NCBI GenBank assembly: GCA_018058425.1 | Contig: JAGOZX010000001.1 | Coordinates: forward strand, 1,832 to 65,831 | Source of the DNA: Sebaldella sp. | GTDB taxonomy: Bacteria > Fusobacteriota > Fusobacteriia > Fusobacteriales > Leptotrichiaceae | Reading direction: 5' to 3' | DNA: 64,000 nt | In this document: piece by piece, positions 6,307-14,991 of the stretch | How the letters are laid out: each line of letters starts with the position of its first letter | Numbering within the stretch: the first letter of the stretch is position 1 | Notes under the pieces: model-generated | Told to the model about the DNA's origin: nothing | Databases searched by the model: none | Seen by the model: only the letters and a program-made list of their open reading frames with translations | Program-made: the position numbers and the translations under genes

Positions 6307-6492
6307 ATGATTAATTATAGTAGCTTAGCTTATAGTGATCCCAGAGTTGAAAAATTAAATAAAACAGAGAAATTAAAATATGTCAAATATGTAATTAAGT
6401 ATGAAAAAGTTTTAAAAAAGATGGCCGTTTTAGAAGAATATAAGAAATACCTTTTAACAATCTCAATTGATAAGTTTTTTGATTCAATATAA
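6307..6492 (+). CDS. Small prophage protein B of a related pair, 61 aa
   Basis: GGAGG lies eight bases before the ATG at 6307. It starts MINYSSLAYSDPRVEKLNKTEK, sharing the SDPR-x3-LNK-x-E pattern with the protein at 5963-6181, but lacks the hydrophobic C-terminal segment and is basic and helical throughout. No family is recognised. Together with its neighbour it lies between repressor and integrase, the part of a prophage usually expressed in lysogeny. Confidence 0.55.
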   Translation: MINYSSLAYSDPRVEKLNKTEKLKYVKYVIKYEKVLKKMAVLEEYKKYLLTISIDKFFDSI

Positions 6493-6496
6493 TTAA

Positions 6497-6568
6497 AAAG
6501 TCTCTCCCGACCAAGAAAGAGACTTTAAATGTGATATAACTACCACCTAGACAGTGGAATTATATCAC
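6497..6568 (+). terminator. Two hairpins before the integrase
   Basis: The first hairpin pairs AAAGTCTCT (6497-6505) with AGAGACTTT (6518-6526). The second pairs GTGATATAA (6531-6539) with TTATATCAC (6560-6568) and has an inner CCAC/GTGG pair, with TTTT just after (6571-6574). They may end the repressor transcript and set integrase expression apart; the first lacks a proper T-run. Confidence 0.5.
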
Positions 6569-6602
6569 ACTTTTACTAAAAATAAAAGGATGTGATTTTT
6601 TT

Positions 6603-7637
6603 ATGCGTAACCCCAATGGATACGGATCTGTTTTTAAATTATCTGGAAATCGAAGAAAACCTTATGCTGTCAGAATAACCCAAAAATGGACTGATGAGGG
6701 AAAGCGGATCTACAAATACTTAAGCTACCATGTTACAAGAAAAGAAGCTATGCAAGCTTTAGCCTCATACAATGCTAATCCATATGATGTTGATGAAAAT
6801 AATATTACCTTTAAAGCGATGTATGAAAATTGGAGTGATAGACACTTCAAAAACATTACTAAAAACACCATCAAAGGTTATGAGACATGCTTTGGTTACT
6901 GTAAACCTATATACAACATAAAAATAAAAGATATTAAAATTGTACATTTGCAAAATTTAATTGATAATCTTAATAAAAATCATGGAACATTAAAATTGAT
7001 GAGAAGTCTATTAAACCAAATTTTTAAATATGCTATGCAACTTGATATTATCCAAAAAGATTACAGTAAGTATCTAAAAATAGGGAAACATATTGTTATA
7101 AAGAAAAAAACTATATTTTCAGATGATGAGATTAGTAGGCTATGGGATAATTTAGATTATCACAAATACATTGATACAATCCTAATTATGGTGTATACAG
7201 GAATGCGGATAGGTGAACTTCTTAATTTAAAAAAAGAAGATATTGATTTAATTGAACAGACTATTATTGTTACTGACAGTAAAACACAGGCTGGACAAAA
7301 TAGAATCATACCAATTCACCCTAGAATAAAAGAGTTAATTCAAGGTAGATATGATTATTCTGAAGTTGACTATCTAATAAGCAATATCAGAAATAACGGC
7401 TATATTAATTATAGTTACTACAATACTAAATTATTTAATCCTATTATGATTTTTCTCAATATGGAACATACACCACATGACTGCAGACATACTTTTGCAA
7501 CAAGATTAAATGATGCAGGTGGAAATGCCACAGCTATAAAGAAAATAATAGGACATGAATCTTTTGCTCTAACTGAAAAGGTTTACACTCATAAAAAGGT
7601 AGGCGAATTGAGAAAAGCTATAGAACTAATTAATTAA
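6603..7637 (+). CDS. Prophage tyrosine integrase
   Basis: This is a tyrosine recombinase that inserts and excises the prophage. Residues ~1-60 resemble an arm-type DNA-binding domain, ~70-160 the core-binding SAM-like domain and ~170-344 the catalytic domain. The catalytic set is complete: Arg202 (TGMRIGEL), Lys227, His292 and Arg295 (HDCRHTFATR), His318 (GHES) and nucleophile Tyr328 (VYTHK). Length (344) is slightly below typical phage integrases (~370-390). The ribosome binding site is weakly spaced (AAAGGATG, then a T-run). It ends near the prophage/host junction, as expected. Confidence 0.93.
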   Translation: MRNPNGYGSVFKLSGNRRKPYAVRITQKWTDEGKRIYKYLSYHVTRKEAMQALASYNANPYDVDENNITFKAMYENWSDRHFKNITKNTIKGYETCFGYCKPIYNIKIKDIKIVHLQNLIDNLNKNHGTLKLMRSLLNQIFKYAMQLDIIQKDYSKYLKIGKHIVIKKKTIFSDDEISRLWDNLDYHKYIDTILIMVYTGMRIGELLNLKKEDIDLIEQTIIVTDSKTQAGQNRIIPIHPRIKELIQGRYDYSEVDYLISNIRNNGYINYSYYNTKLFNPIMIFLNMEHTPHDCRHTFATRLNDAGGNATAIKKIIGHESFALTEKVYTHKKVGELRKAIELIN

Positions 7638-7638
7638 T

Positions 7639-7676
7639 AAAATAGTAGTTTTAAAAGTATAACTACTATTTTATAT
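7639..7676 (+). terminator. Terminator after the integrase
   Basis: AAAATAGTAGTT (7639-7650) pairs perfectly with AACTACTATTTT (7661-7672) over a ten-base loop. The T-tail is short. Confidence 0.7.
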
Positions 7677-7800
7677 AACTAGATTTTGTATATCATTTGT
7701 ATACCACATACTTAATTTTATATAATTCTAAGAAATTTTATAGCACTTCAAAGTATTATTATCATTGATATTATCGAGTTCTAGAAGCCTAAAATTATTT
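7677..7800. other. Probable prophage attachment-site region
   Basis: The integrase terminator is followed within ~60 bases by the broken 3' end of a HAD phosphatase gene. The recombined attachment site should lie where phosphatase-like coding sequence stops resembling its family, roughly 7750-7800. The core cannot be defined here because the other prophage end is outside the window. No tRNA is present. Confidence 0.4.
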
Positions 7801-8132
7801 TTATAAGTAATAAATTTCAAGTCTATATCTTTAGTTTCTTCATATATTTCCAATAGTTCTTCTCTTGTAAGACTTTCCCTTGATAAAACCTTATTAGTTT
7901 TCATATCTAGTATTTCGCCACCATTATACCCTGCCACATAACCATTATATTTATCCAACTCTAATTCTTTAGCTATTTTCATCATTGCTTCTGTGGGTCT
8001 TCCACTTGCAAGAACAAATGTCACTCCTTGTTTTTGTAATTCCATAATTGCTTCTTTATTAGCCTTTGTTATTTCATGATTATCATTTAAAAGAGTATCA
8101 TCTACATCTGTTACAAACATTTTATACTTCAT
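7728..8132 (-). pseudogene. Truncated Cof-type HAD phosphatase
   Basis: The ATG at 8132 follows GGAGGAATT and is preferred over an upstream in-frame start. The product begins like Cof/YidA-type HAD hydrolases: motif I DVDDT at residues 9-13 with Asp9 and Asp11, and motif II LASGR at 41-45. Family members run to ~265-275 residues, but this one stops at 134. The lysine of motif III and the GDxxND of motif IV, needed for catalysis, are absent. The last ~20 codons look unlike the family and are probably prophage DNA. Insertion of the prophage is the simplest cause. The truncated protein is unlikely to be active. Confidence 0.75.
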
Positions 8133-8230
8133 AATTCCTCCAATGTAATAATTTTTTCTACATTCTAATTCTACCATATTTACTTTATTTTATCATCCTC
8201 TATAATAACTTTTCATATTAAATTTTTCAT

Positions 8231-8265
8231 AAAAAAACCATCTCAAAATAGATTTTTGAAATGGT
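8231..8265 (-). terminator. metK terminator
   Basis: Read on the minus strand, ACCATTTCAAAA (8265-8254) pairs with TTTTGAGATGGT (8248-8237), with one G-T pair, followed by a run of seven T. Confidence 0.85.
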
Positions 8266-8286
8266 CATATGTTATATTCTATAATA

Positions 8287-9438
8287 TTATAAGTACTTTT
8301 TTATCTCTTCCACTTTATTAGTTCTTTCCCAAGGTAAATCTATATCTGTTCTTCCTATATGCCCAAAAGCTGCTAAGTCTTGATATTTAAATTTACCACT
8401 TCTTAGTTCTAATTCCTGCTCTATTCCTCTTGGTGTTAGATTAAATACTTTTGATACTATTTCTGAAATTTTTTCTTCTGATATACTTGATGTTCCAAAT
8501 GTATCTACTTTAATAGAAGTTGGTTCTATTACACCTATAGCATAAGATAATTGAACTTCACACTTATCAGCTATTCCTGCTGCAACTATATTTTTAGCAA
8601 CCCATCTTGCAGCATATGCAGCCGATCTATCTACTTTTGAAGGATCTTTTCCTGAAAATGCTCCTCCTCCATGTCTAAAGAAACCACCATAAGTATCTAC
8701 AATTATTTTTCTTCCAGTTAATCCTGTATCTCCATTAGGTCCTCCAATTACAAATCTTCCTGTTGGATTTATATGAAATTTTTTCACTTTTGCAGGATCA
8801 AGATTATATTTTTCTAAAACTGGTATTATAACCTTTTCTTTTAATTCTTTTTGAATTACTTCCTGTGTTACATCTTCATTATGCTGCACAGATAATACCA
8901 CAGTGTCTACATACTCCACTTTTTCTCCCTTTTCATCATAAGCCAGAGTAATTTGTGCTTTAGCATCTGGCCTTGCCCATGAAAGCTCGCCACTTCTTGT
9001 AAGTATAGTTAGACGATTTATAATTTCTCTTGCTAGCGTTAAGGCTAACGGCATTAATTCTGGCGTTTCTTTAACTGCTCCACCAAACATTATACCTTGA
9101 TCTCCTGCACCCCCTGTATCGACTCCCATAGCTATATCTGGAGACTGTGAGTGAATAACATTCATTACTCCACAATCAGAATCAAAGCCCATCCCTTGCT
9201 TATAACCAATTTCACTTATTTTCTCCCTTACAATTTTTTGTATATCAATGTAAGTATTTGTGGTAATTTCTCCTCCAACTAATACAAGACCTGTAGTTGC
9301 AAAAACTTCACAAGCTACTCTTGATTGTGGATCATCTATTAAACATGCATCTAATATGGCATCTGATATTTGGTCACAGATTTTATCTGGATGACCTGGT
9401 GATACAAACTCTGATGTAAAAAACAAATTTTTTGACAT
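8287..9438 (-). CDS. metK: S-adenosylmethionine synthetase
   Basis: MetK makes S-adenosylmethionine from ATP and methionine in the cytoplasm. The 383-residue length and family signatures fit: [13 protein letters not shown] at 15-27 (His16 and Asp18 in the ATP site), [12 protein letters not shown] at 110-121, and the glycine-rich GGGAFSGKD region near 250. The start at 9438 follows AGGAGG. It stands alone, with its own terminator, and is preceded by a SAM-I riboswitch, so its product feeds back on its own transcription. Confidence 0.98.
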   Translation of the reverse strand: MSKNLFFTSEFVSPGHPDKICDQISDAILDACLIDDPQSRVACEVFATTGLVLVGGEITTNTYIDIQKIVREKISEIGYKQGMGFDSDCGVMNVIHSQSPDIAMGVDTGGAGDQGIMFGGAVKETPELMPLALTLAREIINRLTILTRSGELSWARPDAKAQITLAYDEKGEKVEYVDTVVLSVQHNEDVTQEVIQKELKEKVIIPVLEKYNLDPAKVKKFHINPTGRFVIGGPNGDTGLTGRKIIVDTYGGFFRHGGGAFSGKDPSKVDRSAAYAARWVAKNIVAAGIADKCEVQLSYAIGVIEPTSIKVDTFGTSSISEEKISEIVSKVFNLTPRGIEQELELRSGKFKYQDLAAFGHIGRTDIDLPWERTNKVEEIKKYL

Positions 9439-9597
9439 AATGTGTCCTCCTTGAAATAGTAAACTCTTTTACAAACTAAGAAATAAAAATCATCGAATTC
9501 CTAAATTTGTCTTATCTAAATGGATTTTAAAATTACATATTTTATGAGATTGACAGGTATAATACAGTATACAATTTTAAAATCTACAAAATAAAAA

Positions 9598-9720
9598 ATC
9601 TTCAATCCTGAAAGCAAAATTGAAGATACACCATTTCATCTTTCAGGAATTAGCACCACATACATAGTATAGGTTGCTGGAACTTCATAGAGCCTGTCTC
9701 TCGGTTCCTCTTGATGATAT
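9598..9720 (-). promoter_or_regulatory. SAM-I (S-box) riboswitch with terminator
   Basis: Read on the minus strand, the aptamer spans 9720-9633 with the conserved S-box elements in order: CATCAAGAGG, a GAGACAGGC-like P2 region, the AGTTCCAGCAACC segment, GGTGCTAATTCCTG and the closing GATGA. P1 pairs TCATC with GATGA. It is followed by a terminator, ATCTTCAAT (9627-9619) with ATTGAAGAT (9606-9598) and six T. An eight-base antiterminator is visible: CCTGAAAG at the aptamer 3' side (9647-9640) is complementary to CTTTCAGG in the terminator loop (9614-9607). SAM binding should therefore switch metK off. Confidence 0.95.
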
Positions 9721-9731
9721 TATTTATATAA

Positions 9732-9760
9732 ATGATATAACAAACAACGCCTATTGTCAA
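9732..9760 (-). promoter_or_regulatory. metK promoter
   Basis: On the minus strand, TTGACA (9760-9755), a 17-bp spacer and TATCAT (9737-9732). The start site would lie just upstream of the S-box. Confidence 0.85.
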
Positions 9761-9800
9761 TACTTTTTTGATTTTTTAATGATTTTATAAGTAATAAAAA

Positions 9801-9822
9801 AGAAATCTCTTGTGAGACTTCT
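9801..9822 (-). terminator. Lipocalin gene terminator
   Basis: On the minus strand AGAAGTCTC (9822-9814) pairs with GAGATTTCT (9809-9801), with one G-T pair, followed by a run of T. Confidence 0.75.
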
Positions 9823-9842
9823 CCTAATTTATAACTTTATTT

Positions 9843-10340
9843 CTAATACTTTTTAAATTTATCAGTTTCGTAGCCTTTTTCTTTAGCTATCTGAACTAAT
9901 TTATCATAAATTTCATTATTTAAACTTTTCTCTCTACTTAAAATCCAAAGATATCTTGGCTTTCCTCCGCCAATTAAAGCATATTGATAATCATTATCCA
10001 CATATAATACGTTATAATCTCCTCCAAAAAATGGATTAAAATAAACTTTAAGTCTACCCTTACCTTTAATTACAGCATGACCTTCAGCTGTAACTTCTTT
10101 ATCTTTTTTAATATTATACCCTTTATTTATTACTTTTATTGTTCCATTCTCATTTAGTGAGTATTCTGCTATAGAATTTATAATATTTTTTTGGAAAAAA
10201 TAATCTATTCTTCCTATTTCATACCATTTTCCTAAGAACTTACTTTCATCAAATTCCTCTAATTCTGAATTTTTTTGTACTTTTGATGTGGAACAAGAAA
10301 CTAACATTAATGTTATAAAACTCAAAATTAATATTTTCAT
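9843..10340 (-). CDS. blc: Blc-type lipocalin lipoprotein
   Basis: The N-terminus is a lipoprotein signal (MKILILSFITLMLVSC) with lipobox LVSC and acceptor Cys16; the next residue is Ser, which favours outer-membrane sorting in organisms with Lol. The lipocalin signature GKWYEIGR lies at ~36-44 and the second conserved motif RYLWILSRE near 130-140. Bacterial Blc proteins bind lysophospholipids or fatty acids and are tied to envelope stress. The length (165) is usual. It is monocistronic with its own terminator. Ligand and regulation cannot be read from the sequence. Confidence 0.88.
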   Translation of the reverse strand: MKILILSFITLMLVSCSTSKVQKNSELEEFDESKFLGKWYEIGRIDYFFQKNIINSIAEYSLNENGTIKVINKGYNIKKDKEVTAEGHAVIKGKGRLKVYFNPFFGGDYNVLYVDNDYQYALIGGGKPRYLWILSREKSLNNEIYDKLVQIAKEKGYETDKFKKY

Positions 10341-10453
10341 ATTCTCAACTCCTAATTCTAAAAGTAAAATACTATTCTATTTCCATCATTATTAAAATTA
10401 ATTTTTTGGCTTTCTAAAAATATTTTATTTTATAAATTTTACTTATCCAAAAC

Positions 10454-11038
10454 CTAAATCTCTTTTCTTCCTTCTAGAGACCTTGATAATGTGGCAATAT
10501 CCGAAAATTCAATATTTCCTCCCATAGGTATCCCACTTGCTATCCTTGAAACTTTAATATTTTTATCTTTTATTATCCTAGATAAATAAAGTGAAGTAGT
10601 CTCTCCTTCTAAACTTGGATCTAATGCCAAAATTACTTCTTTAATATCACTTGTTAACCTTTTTTCTAATTTATTAATATCTAAATCATCCACAGTAACA
10701 CCATTTAGTGGATCAATTATACCACCCAAAACATGATACAAACCATTAAATGTTTTAGATTTTTCAAAGGCCATAATATCTCTTGGATCTTTTACTATAC
10801 ATATGATATCTTTTACTCTCTCTTCATCTGTACATATTTCACAAGTATTATCTTCTGTTAAATTTCCACATACACTACATTTTTTTATTTTTAGTTTAGC
10901 TTCTTTCAAAATTTCAGTGAATCTCTCTATTTCTTCATTCTCCATCTCAAGAACATGAAAAGCTATTCTTGCAGCACTTTTTCTTCCTATTCCTGGTAAT
11001 TTAGAAAATTCATTTATTACATTATCTAAAGTTTTCAT
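10454..11038 (-). CDS. recR: Recombination mediator RecR
   Basis: RecR acts with RecO (and RecF) to load RecA on gapped DNA. Visible parts: an N-terminal helix-hairpin-helix (FSKLPGIGRKSAAR at ~11-24), a four-cysteine zinc finger at Cys54, Cys57, Cys66 and Cys69, then a Toprim domain (IICIVKDPRDIMAFEKS onward) and the C-terminal GIPMGGNIEF segment. The length of 194 is close to the usual ~198. It begins at ATG 11038 and appears to be a single-gene unit; dnaX is not next to it here. Confidence 0.96.
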   Translation of the reverse strand: MKTLDNVINEFSKLPGIGRKSAARIAFHVLEMENEEIERFTEILKEAKLKIKKCSVCGNLTEDNTCEICTDEERVKDIICIVKDPRDIMAFEKSKTFNGLYHVLGGIIDPLNGVTVDDLDINKLEKRLTSDIKEVILALDPSLEGETTSLYLSRIIKDKNIKVSRIASGIPMGGNIEFSDIATLSRSLEGRKEI

Positions 11039-11223
11039 AATTATCTTAACTCTCCTTTTTCACAATTAATTTTATAACATATTTATAAAATATGTGACTT
11101 CATGAAGTTTTTTTTGTATAACAATATATACTAAAACTATTTTTTTAATCTTATTATACCATATTTATATTATTTATTAAAATATTTGTATATGTTACTT
11201 TTCTTTTTTTATTTATTGATCTA

Positions 11224-11232
11224 TGGTATAAT
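11224..11232 (+). promoter_or_regulatory. Extended -10 promoter of the YbjQ gene
   Basis: TGGTATAAT (TATAAT 11227-11232) lies ~31 bases before the ATG. No clear -35 is seen. The 30 bases before the start carry TTAGGAGG. Upstream, 11077-11115 holds two short palindromes (ACATATTT/AAATATGT and ACTTCATGAAGT) of unknown role. Confidence 0.6.
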
Positions 11233-11263
11233 TTGATAAATTAATTATACTTAGGAGGAAAAT

Positions 11264-11578
11264 ATGACTTTATCAAATTTAAGTTATGTACCAAATAGAG
11301 ATATTGAAGTTCTTGATCTTATTGAAGGTACTACAGTTTTTTCTAAAAATTTTGGAAAAGACTTTTTAGCAGGTTTAAAAAATATTGTAGGAGGAGAACT
11401 TAAAGGTTATAGTGACATGTTAGAAGATGCTAAAAATTCATCTCTTGATAAACTAAAACTTACAGCTTCTAATCTGAATGCTGATGCTATAATAAATGTA
11501 AAGTTTAGCATTACATCAATGGCTCAAGGTTCTGCACTAGCTGTTATAGCTTCTGGAACTGCTGTAAAAATAAAATAA
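11264..11578 (+). CDS. YbjQ/UPF0145 family protein
   Basis: The 104-residue product matches the YbjQ (UPF0145, putative heavy-metal-binding) family: an N-terminal strand region with VLDLIEGTTVFSKNFGKDF, the GGELKGYSDMLEDAK loop and the C-terminal LNADAIINVKFSITS strand. Members form pentamers and their function is not established. GGAGGAAAAT precedes the ATG. It is a single gene between its own promoter and a bidirectional terminator. Confidence 0.88.
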   Translation: MTLSNLSYVPNRDIEVLDLIEGTTVFSKNFGKDFLAGLKNIVGGELKGYSDMLEDAKNSSLDKLKLTASNLNADAIINVKFSITSMAQGSALAVIASGTAVKIK

Positions 11579-11590
11579 TACTTAAAATAA

Positions 11591-11630
11591 AATAGAACCA
11601 CTCAATAATTGAGATGGTTCTATTTTTTTA
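11591..11630. terminator. Bidirectional terminator between ybjQ-like gene and pyk
   Basis: AATAGAACCA (11591-11600) pairs perfectly with TGGTTCTATT (11615-11624), with an inner CTCAA/TTGAG pair. T-rich sequence lies on the + side (T-run to 11629) and A-rich on the other, so it can end both convergent transcripts. Confidence 0.85.
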
Positions 11631-11634
11631 TATA

Positions 11635-13044
11635 TTATTCTCCAACAATTCCTACTTTAAATGTATTTGTAGTTCCTGTTTCTGATATACCAGTTACTAA
11701 TACTACTATATCACCTTTTCTGTTCTTAGGTAATGTTGCTACTAATTCCATTGCTCTTGCAAAGAATTCGTCAGTTTTATCTAAGTTTTTCTCTACGAAT
11801 GTTGTTACTCCTCTTGTTAATGATAACTGTCTAGCAGTTTGCTCATTATCAGTTAGAGCTATAATAGGTACTATTGGACCATATTTTCTTACCATTCTTG
11901 CTGCTCTTCCACTTTTAGTCCATACTAATATAGCCTTTGCTCCTAATAAGTTTCCAGCATCTACTGCACCTTTTGAAACAGCTTCTGTAATTGTGATATC
12001 TCCATCAAAAACTAAATCTTTATATTTTTTGAATCTATCAGTTCTTTCAGCAATAGCAGCCATTGTTTTTACTGTTTCTAATGGATATTTACCTTTAGCT
12101 GACTCTCCTGATAACATTACTGCATCAGTACCGTCTAATATAGCATTAGCTACATCTCCTACTTCTGCTCTTGTTGGTCTAGGATTTCTGATCATAGAAT
12201 CTAACATTTGTGTAGCTGTAATAACTACTTTTCCTTCTTCATTACATTTTTTGATCATCATTTTTTGTGCGAAAGGAACTTCTTCTACTGGAATTTCTAC
12301 TCCTAAATCTCCTCTTGCTACCATGATACCATCTGATAATTCTAAAATTTCATCAAAATTATCTACACCTTCTTGGCTTTCTATTTTTGAAATTATTTTT
12401 ATATTTTCTCCACCGTTTGCATCTAATACGCTTCTAACTTCTGCTACATCTCCTGCTTTTCTTATAAAAGAAGCAGCTATGTAATCCACGCCTTCTCTAC
12501 AACCAAATTTTAAATCTTCTATATCTTTTTCAGCTAAAGCTGGTAAACTAACAGAAACACCAGGTAAGTTTACACCTTTATGTTCACCTAATTCTCCATT
12601 ATTTTTTATTAAACATTTTATTTCATTTCCATTTACTGATACTACTTCTAGTGCCACTAAACCATCATCTAATAAAACTATATTTCCAGGTTTTAAATCT
12701 TTTACAATTCCATCATATGAAACTGCAAATTTATCTTTATTTCCTACAAATGAATAATCTGTAGTTATTGCTATTTCTTTTCCTGTTTCTAAAATAACAT
12801 CTTGTCCATTTTCTAATTTACCAGTTCTTATTTCAGGCCCTTTTGTATCTAATAAAATACCTACATGTGTTCCTGTTTCTTGCATAATTTCTTTTACAGT
12901 TTTTATTCTCATACCATGTTCTGCGTAATCACCATGAGAAAAGTTAAGCCTCATTACGTTCATACCACTCTCTATTAAACTCTTTAATACTTCCTTACTT
13001 TCTGACTTTGGACCAATAGTACATACTATTTTTGTCATTTTCAT
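11635..13044 (-). CDS. pyk: Pyruvate kinase
   Basis: Pyruvate kinase makes ATP and pyruvate from phosphoenolpyruvate. It begins with the typical [14 protein letters not shown] and has RLNFSHG near 34-40, [10 protein letters not shown] near 66-75, the active-site IISKIES region near 215 and [10 protein letters not shown] near 240. It has 469 residues, the basic A/B/C-domain form, without the extra C-terminal PEP-utiliser domain seen in many Bacillus enzymes. AGGAGG lies ~10 bases before the ATG. It directly follows pfkA, so the two control points of glycolysis are coexpressed. Confidence 0.97.
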   Translation of the reverse strand: MKMTKIVCTIGPKSESKEVLKSLIESGMNVMRLNFSHGDYAEHGMRIKTVKEIMQETGTHVGILLDTKGPEIRTGKLENGQDVILETGKEIAITTDYSFVGNKDKFAVSYDGIVKDLKPGNIVLLDDGLVALEVVSVNGNEIKCLIKNNGELGEHKGVNLPGVSVSLPALAEKDIEDLKFGCREGVDYIAASFIRKAGDVAEVRSVLDANGGENIKIISKIESQEGVDNFDEILELSDGIMVARGDLGVEIPVEEVPFAQKMMIKKCNEEGKVVITATQMLDSMIRNPRPTRAEVGDVANAILDGTDAVMLSGESAKGKYPLETVKTMAAIAERTDRFKKYKDLVFDGDITITEAVSKGAVDAGNLLGAKAILVWTKSGRAARMVRKYGPIVPIIALTDNEQTARQLSLTRGVTTFVEKNLDKTDEFFARAMELVATLPKNRKGDIVVLVTGISETGTTNTFKVGIVGE

Positions 13045-13063
13045 TTTAAAATTCCTCCTAATA

Positions 13064-14026
13064 TTATATCGATAAAAGATGTGCTAAGTTATAGTCATCT
13101 AAAGAAATGTTGGTTTTATTTTCCCACGCATATGAAATGTTGTGAGTGACTATTTTATTGTTTTCCATTCCTACCATTATTCCGCTTTCGCCTTCCATAA
13201 GAAGTTCAAATGCTCTTGCTCCCATTCTTGTTGCCAGTATTCTGTCAAATGCTGTTGGTGCTCCACCTCTTTGAATATGACCCAATACTGTTACTCTTAT
13301 TTCTGTATCTATTCTTGGCTTTAATTCTTTTGCTATATCAAAAACGTGCCCTACTCCCTCAGCTACAATAATTATATCTGAAAGCTTTCTTTGTGATCTT
13401 CTTGTTTTGATATCTTCTGCAAGTTCATCTATTGATCTGTTAACTTCTGGAATCAATACTCCGTTTGCTCCTCCAGCCATAGCAGAATAAAGTGCTAAAT
13501 CTCCACAGTCTCTTCCCATTACTTCTATTAAATATGTTCTTTCATGAGAATTTGCAGTGTCTCTAATTCTAGAAATAGCATCTAAAATTATGTTTAATGT
13601 AGTATCATAACCAATTGTATAATCTGTCCCAGCAATATCGTTATCAATAGTTCCTGGAATACCTACTACTTTTATACCATGTTCTTTGAAAAGTAAGTCA
13701 GCACCATGATATGATCCATCTCCACCTATTACTACTAGACCTTCTATACCATGTCTTCTTAAATTTTCTGCTGCCTTTGCTCGAATTTCTGGTTGCTTAA
13801 ATTCTGGTAATCTCGCTGATAAAAGTATTGTTCCTCCTTTATCTGCAATTCCCGAAACATCTAGAGGATTAAGCTTAAAAATTTCATCATTAAGCATTCC
13901 CTTATACCCTCTTTTTATACCATACATATCACAGTTATAGTTCATTGCCATTTTAGTAACTGCTCTAATTGCGGTATTCATTCCCGGTGAATCACCACCG
14001 CTCGTTAATATTCCTATTTTTTTCAT
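13064..14026 (-). CDS. pfkA: 6-phosphofructokinase, ATP type
   Basis: PfkA phosphorylates fructose 6-phosphate. ATP-dependent signatures are present: [12 protein letters not shown] at 10-21, GGDGSYHGA near 101-109, and [16 protein letters not shown] with the catalytic Asp near 125-140. RxxxLGHxQRGG-like [18 protein letters not shown] lies near 246-263. Length (320) is standard. Nine bases separate it from accA upstream and 19 from pyk downstream, so it is part of an accD-accA-pfkA-pyk operon also seen in Firmicutes. Confidence 0.97.
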   Translation of the reverse strand: MKKIGILTSGGDSPGMNTAIRAVTKMAMNYNCDMYGIKRGYKGMLNDEIFKLNPLDVSGIADKGGTILLSARLPEFKQPEIRAKAAENLRRHGIEGLVVIGGDGSYHGADLLFKEHGIKVVGIPGTIDNDIAGTDYTIGYDTTLNIILDAISRIRDTANSHERTYLIEVMGRDCGDLALYSAMAGGANGVLIPEVNRSIDELAEDIKTRRSQRKLSDIIIVAEGVGHVFDIAKELKPRIDTEIRVTVLGHIQRGGAPTAFDRILATRMGARAFELLMEGESGIMVGMENNKIVTHNISYAWENKTNISLDDYNLAHLLSI

Positions 14027-14034
14027 TTTTCCTC

Positions 14035-14979
14035 CTACTCAAAAAATTCACCAATTCGCCTATACTTATTATATCTATTTTCCAGTAATTTTTCAATTTC
14101 TATTTTATCTAATTTTTTCAATTCTTTTACTATAAGACTTTTCATGTTCCTAGCAACTTCGTCATAATCTCTATGAGCTCCGCCAATAGGCTCATTTATT
14201 ATACCATCTATTATACCCATACTTTTTAAACTAAACGCATCTATCCCAAGACTTCTTGCTGCTTCTGGTGCTTTTTTCGAATCTTTAAATAAAATACTTG
14301 CACAGCCTTCTGGAGAAATAACAGAATAAATACTATTTTCTAACATCCAAACTGAATCGGCTACTCCAATTCCTAGAGCGCCTCCACTTCCACCTTCACC
14401 TATTACTATTGTTAAAATTTGTGTCTTTAGTCCAAACATTTCAGCTAAATTTTTTGCAATTGCTTCTGCCTGACCTTTTTCTTCTGCTTCAATACCAGGA
14501 TATGCTCCTGATGTATCTATAAATGTCAAGATAGGAATGTGAAATCTTTCAGCCATTCTCATTAATCTCAAGGCTTTTCTATATCCTTCTGGACTAGCCA
14601 TACCAAAGTTTCGATAGATATTACCCTCCATGTCACGGCCTTTTTGATGACCTATTATCATTAAGTTTCTATCATTAATAGTAGCTAATCCGCCTACGAT
14701 AGCATGATCATCTTTTGATAATCTATCTCCATGCAGTTCTATAAAATCTTCTGCTATTCTTTCTATATAATCCATAGTATAGGGTCTTTTTGGATTTCTT
14801 GATATCTGTGTTCTTCCCCATGCATCTATTTCAGTTTTAGAAAATTCTTTTATTTTTTCCTTTAGCACCTCATCTAATTCGATTATTTGCTTGGAAAAAT
14901 CAATATTTTGTTCTTTAGAAAACTTTTTTAATTCTTCTATCTTAGATTCTAATTCTCTTATTTCAACTTCTAAACTCAT
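14035..14979 (-). CDS. accA: Acetyl-CoA carboxylase carboxyltransferase alpha subunit
   Basis: AccA and AccD form the carboxyltransferase that makes malonyl-CoA for fatty acid synthesis. The N-terminal helical region (1-60) is followed by the alpha-subunit crotonase fold with RPYTMDYIERIAEDFIELHG near 75-95, FIDTSGAYPGIEAEE near 155-170 and the GEGGSGGALGIG oxyanion loop near 200. The length of 314 is typical. It follows accD by 12 bases. The biotin carrier and carboxylase genes (accB, accC) are not in this window. Confidence 0.97.
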   Translation of the reverse strand: MSLEVEIRELESKIEELKKFSKEQNIDFSKQIIELDEVLKEKIKEFSKTEIDAWGRTQISRNPKRPYTMDYIERIAEDFIELHGDRLSKDDHAIVGGLATINDRNLMIIGHQKGRDMEGNIYRNFGMASPEGYRKALRLMRMAERFHIPILTFIDTSGAYPGIEAEEKGQAEAIAKNLAEMFGLKTQILTIVIGEGGSGGALGIGVADSVWMLENSIYSVISPEGCASILFKDSKKAPEAARSLGIDAFSLKSMGIIDGIINEPIGGAHRDYDEVARNMKSLIVKELKKLDKIEIEKLLENRYNKYRRIGEFFE

Positions 14980-14991
14980 ATAGCCTCCATA

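Noticed and set aside
7677-7760. tRNA gene as the prophage attachment site
   Set aside because: No cloverleaf or conserved tRNA elements are present; the neighbouring host sequence is a truncated coding gene.
9550-9578. + strand TTGACA in the metK leader as a promoter
   Set aside because: The sequence 17 bp downstream (AATTTT) is not a -10, the TATAAT in this stretch is only two bases after TTGACA, and no rightward gene follows.
11077-11115. Palindromes with a T-run as a + strand terminator upstream of the YbjQ gene
   Set aside because: No rightward transcript ends here; recR reads the other way. The hairpins are real but their role is unclear.
11609-12484. 291-codon + strand frame opposite pyk
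   Set aside because: It has no ribosome binding site of its own, its translation is low-complexity (Ser/Pro/Ala-rich), and it lies entirely over the conserved pyruvate kinase.
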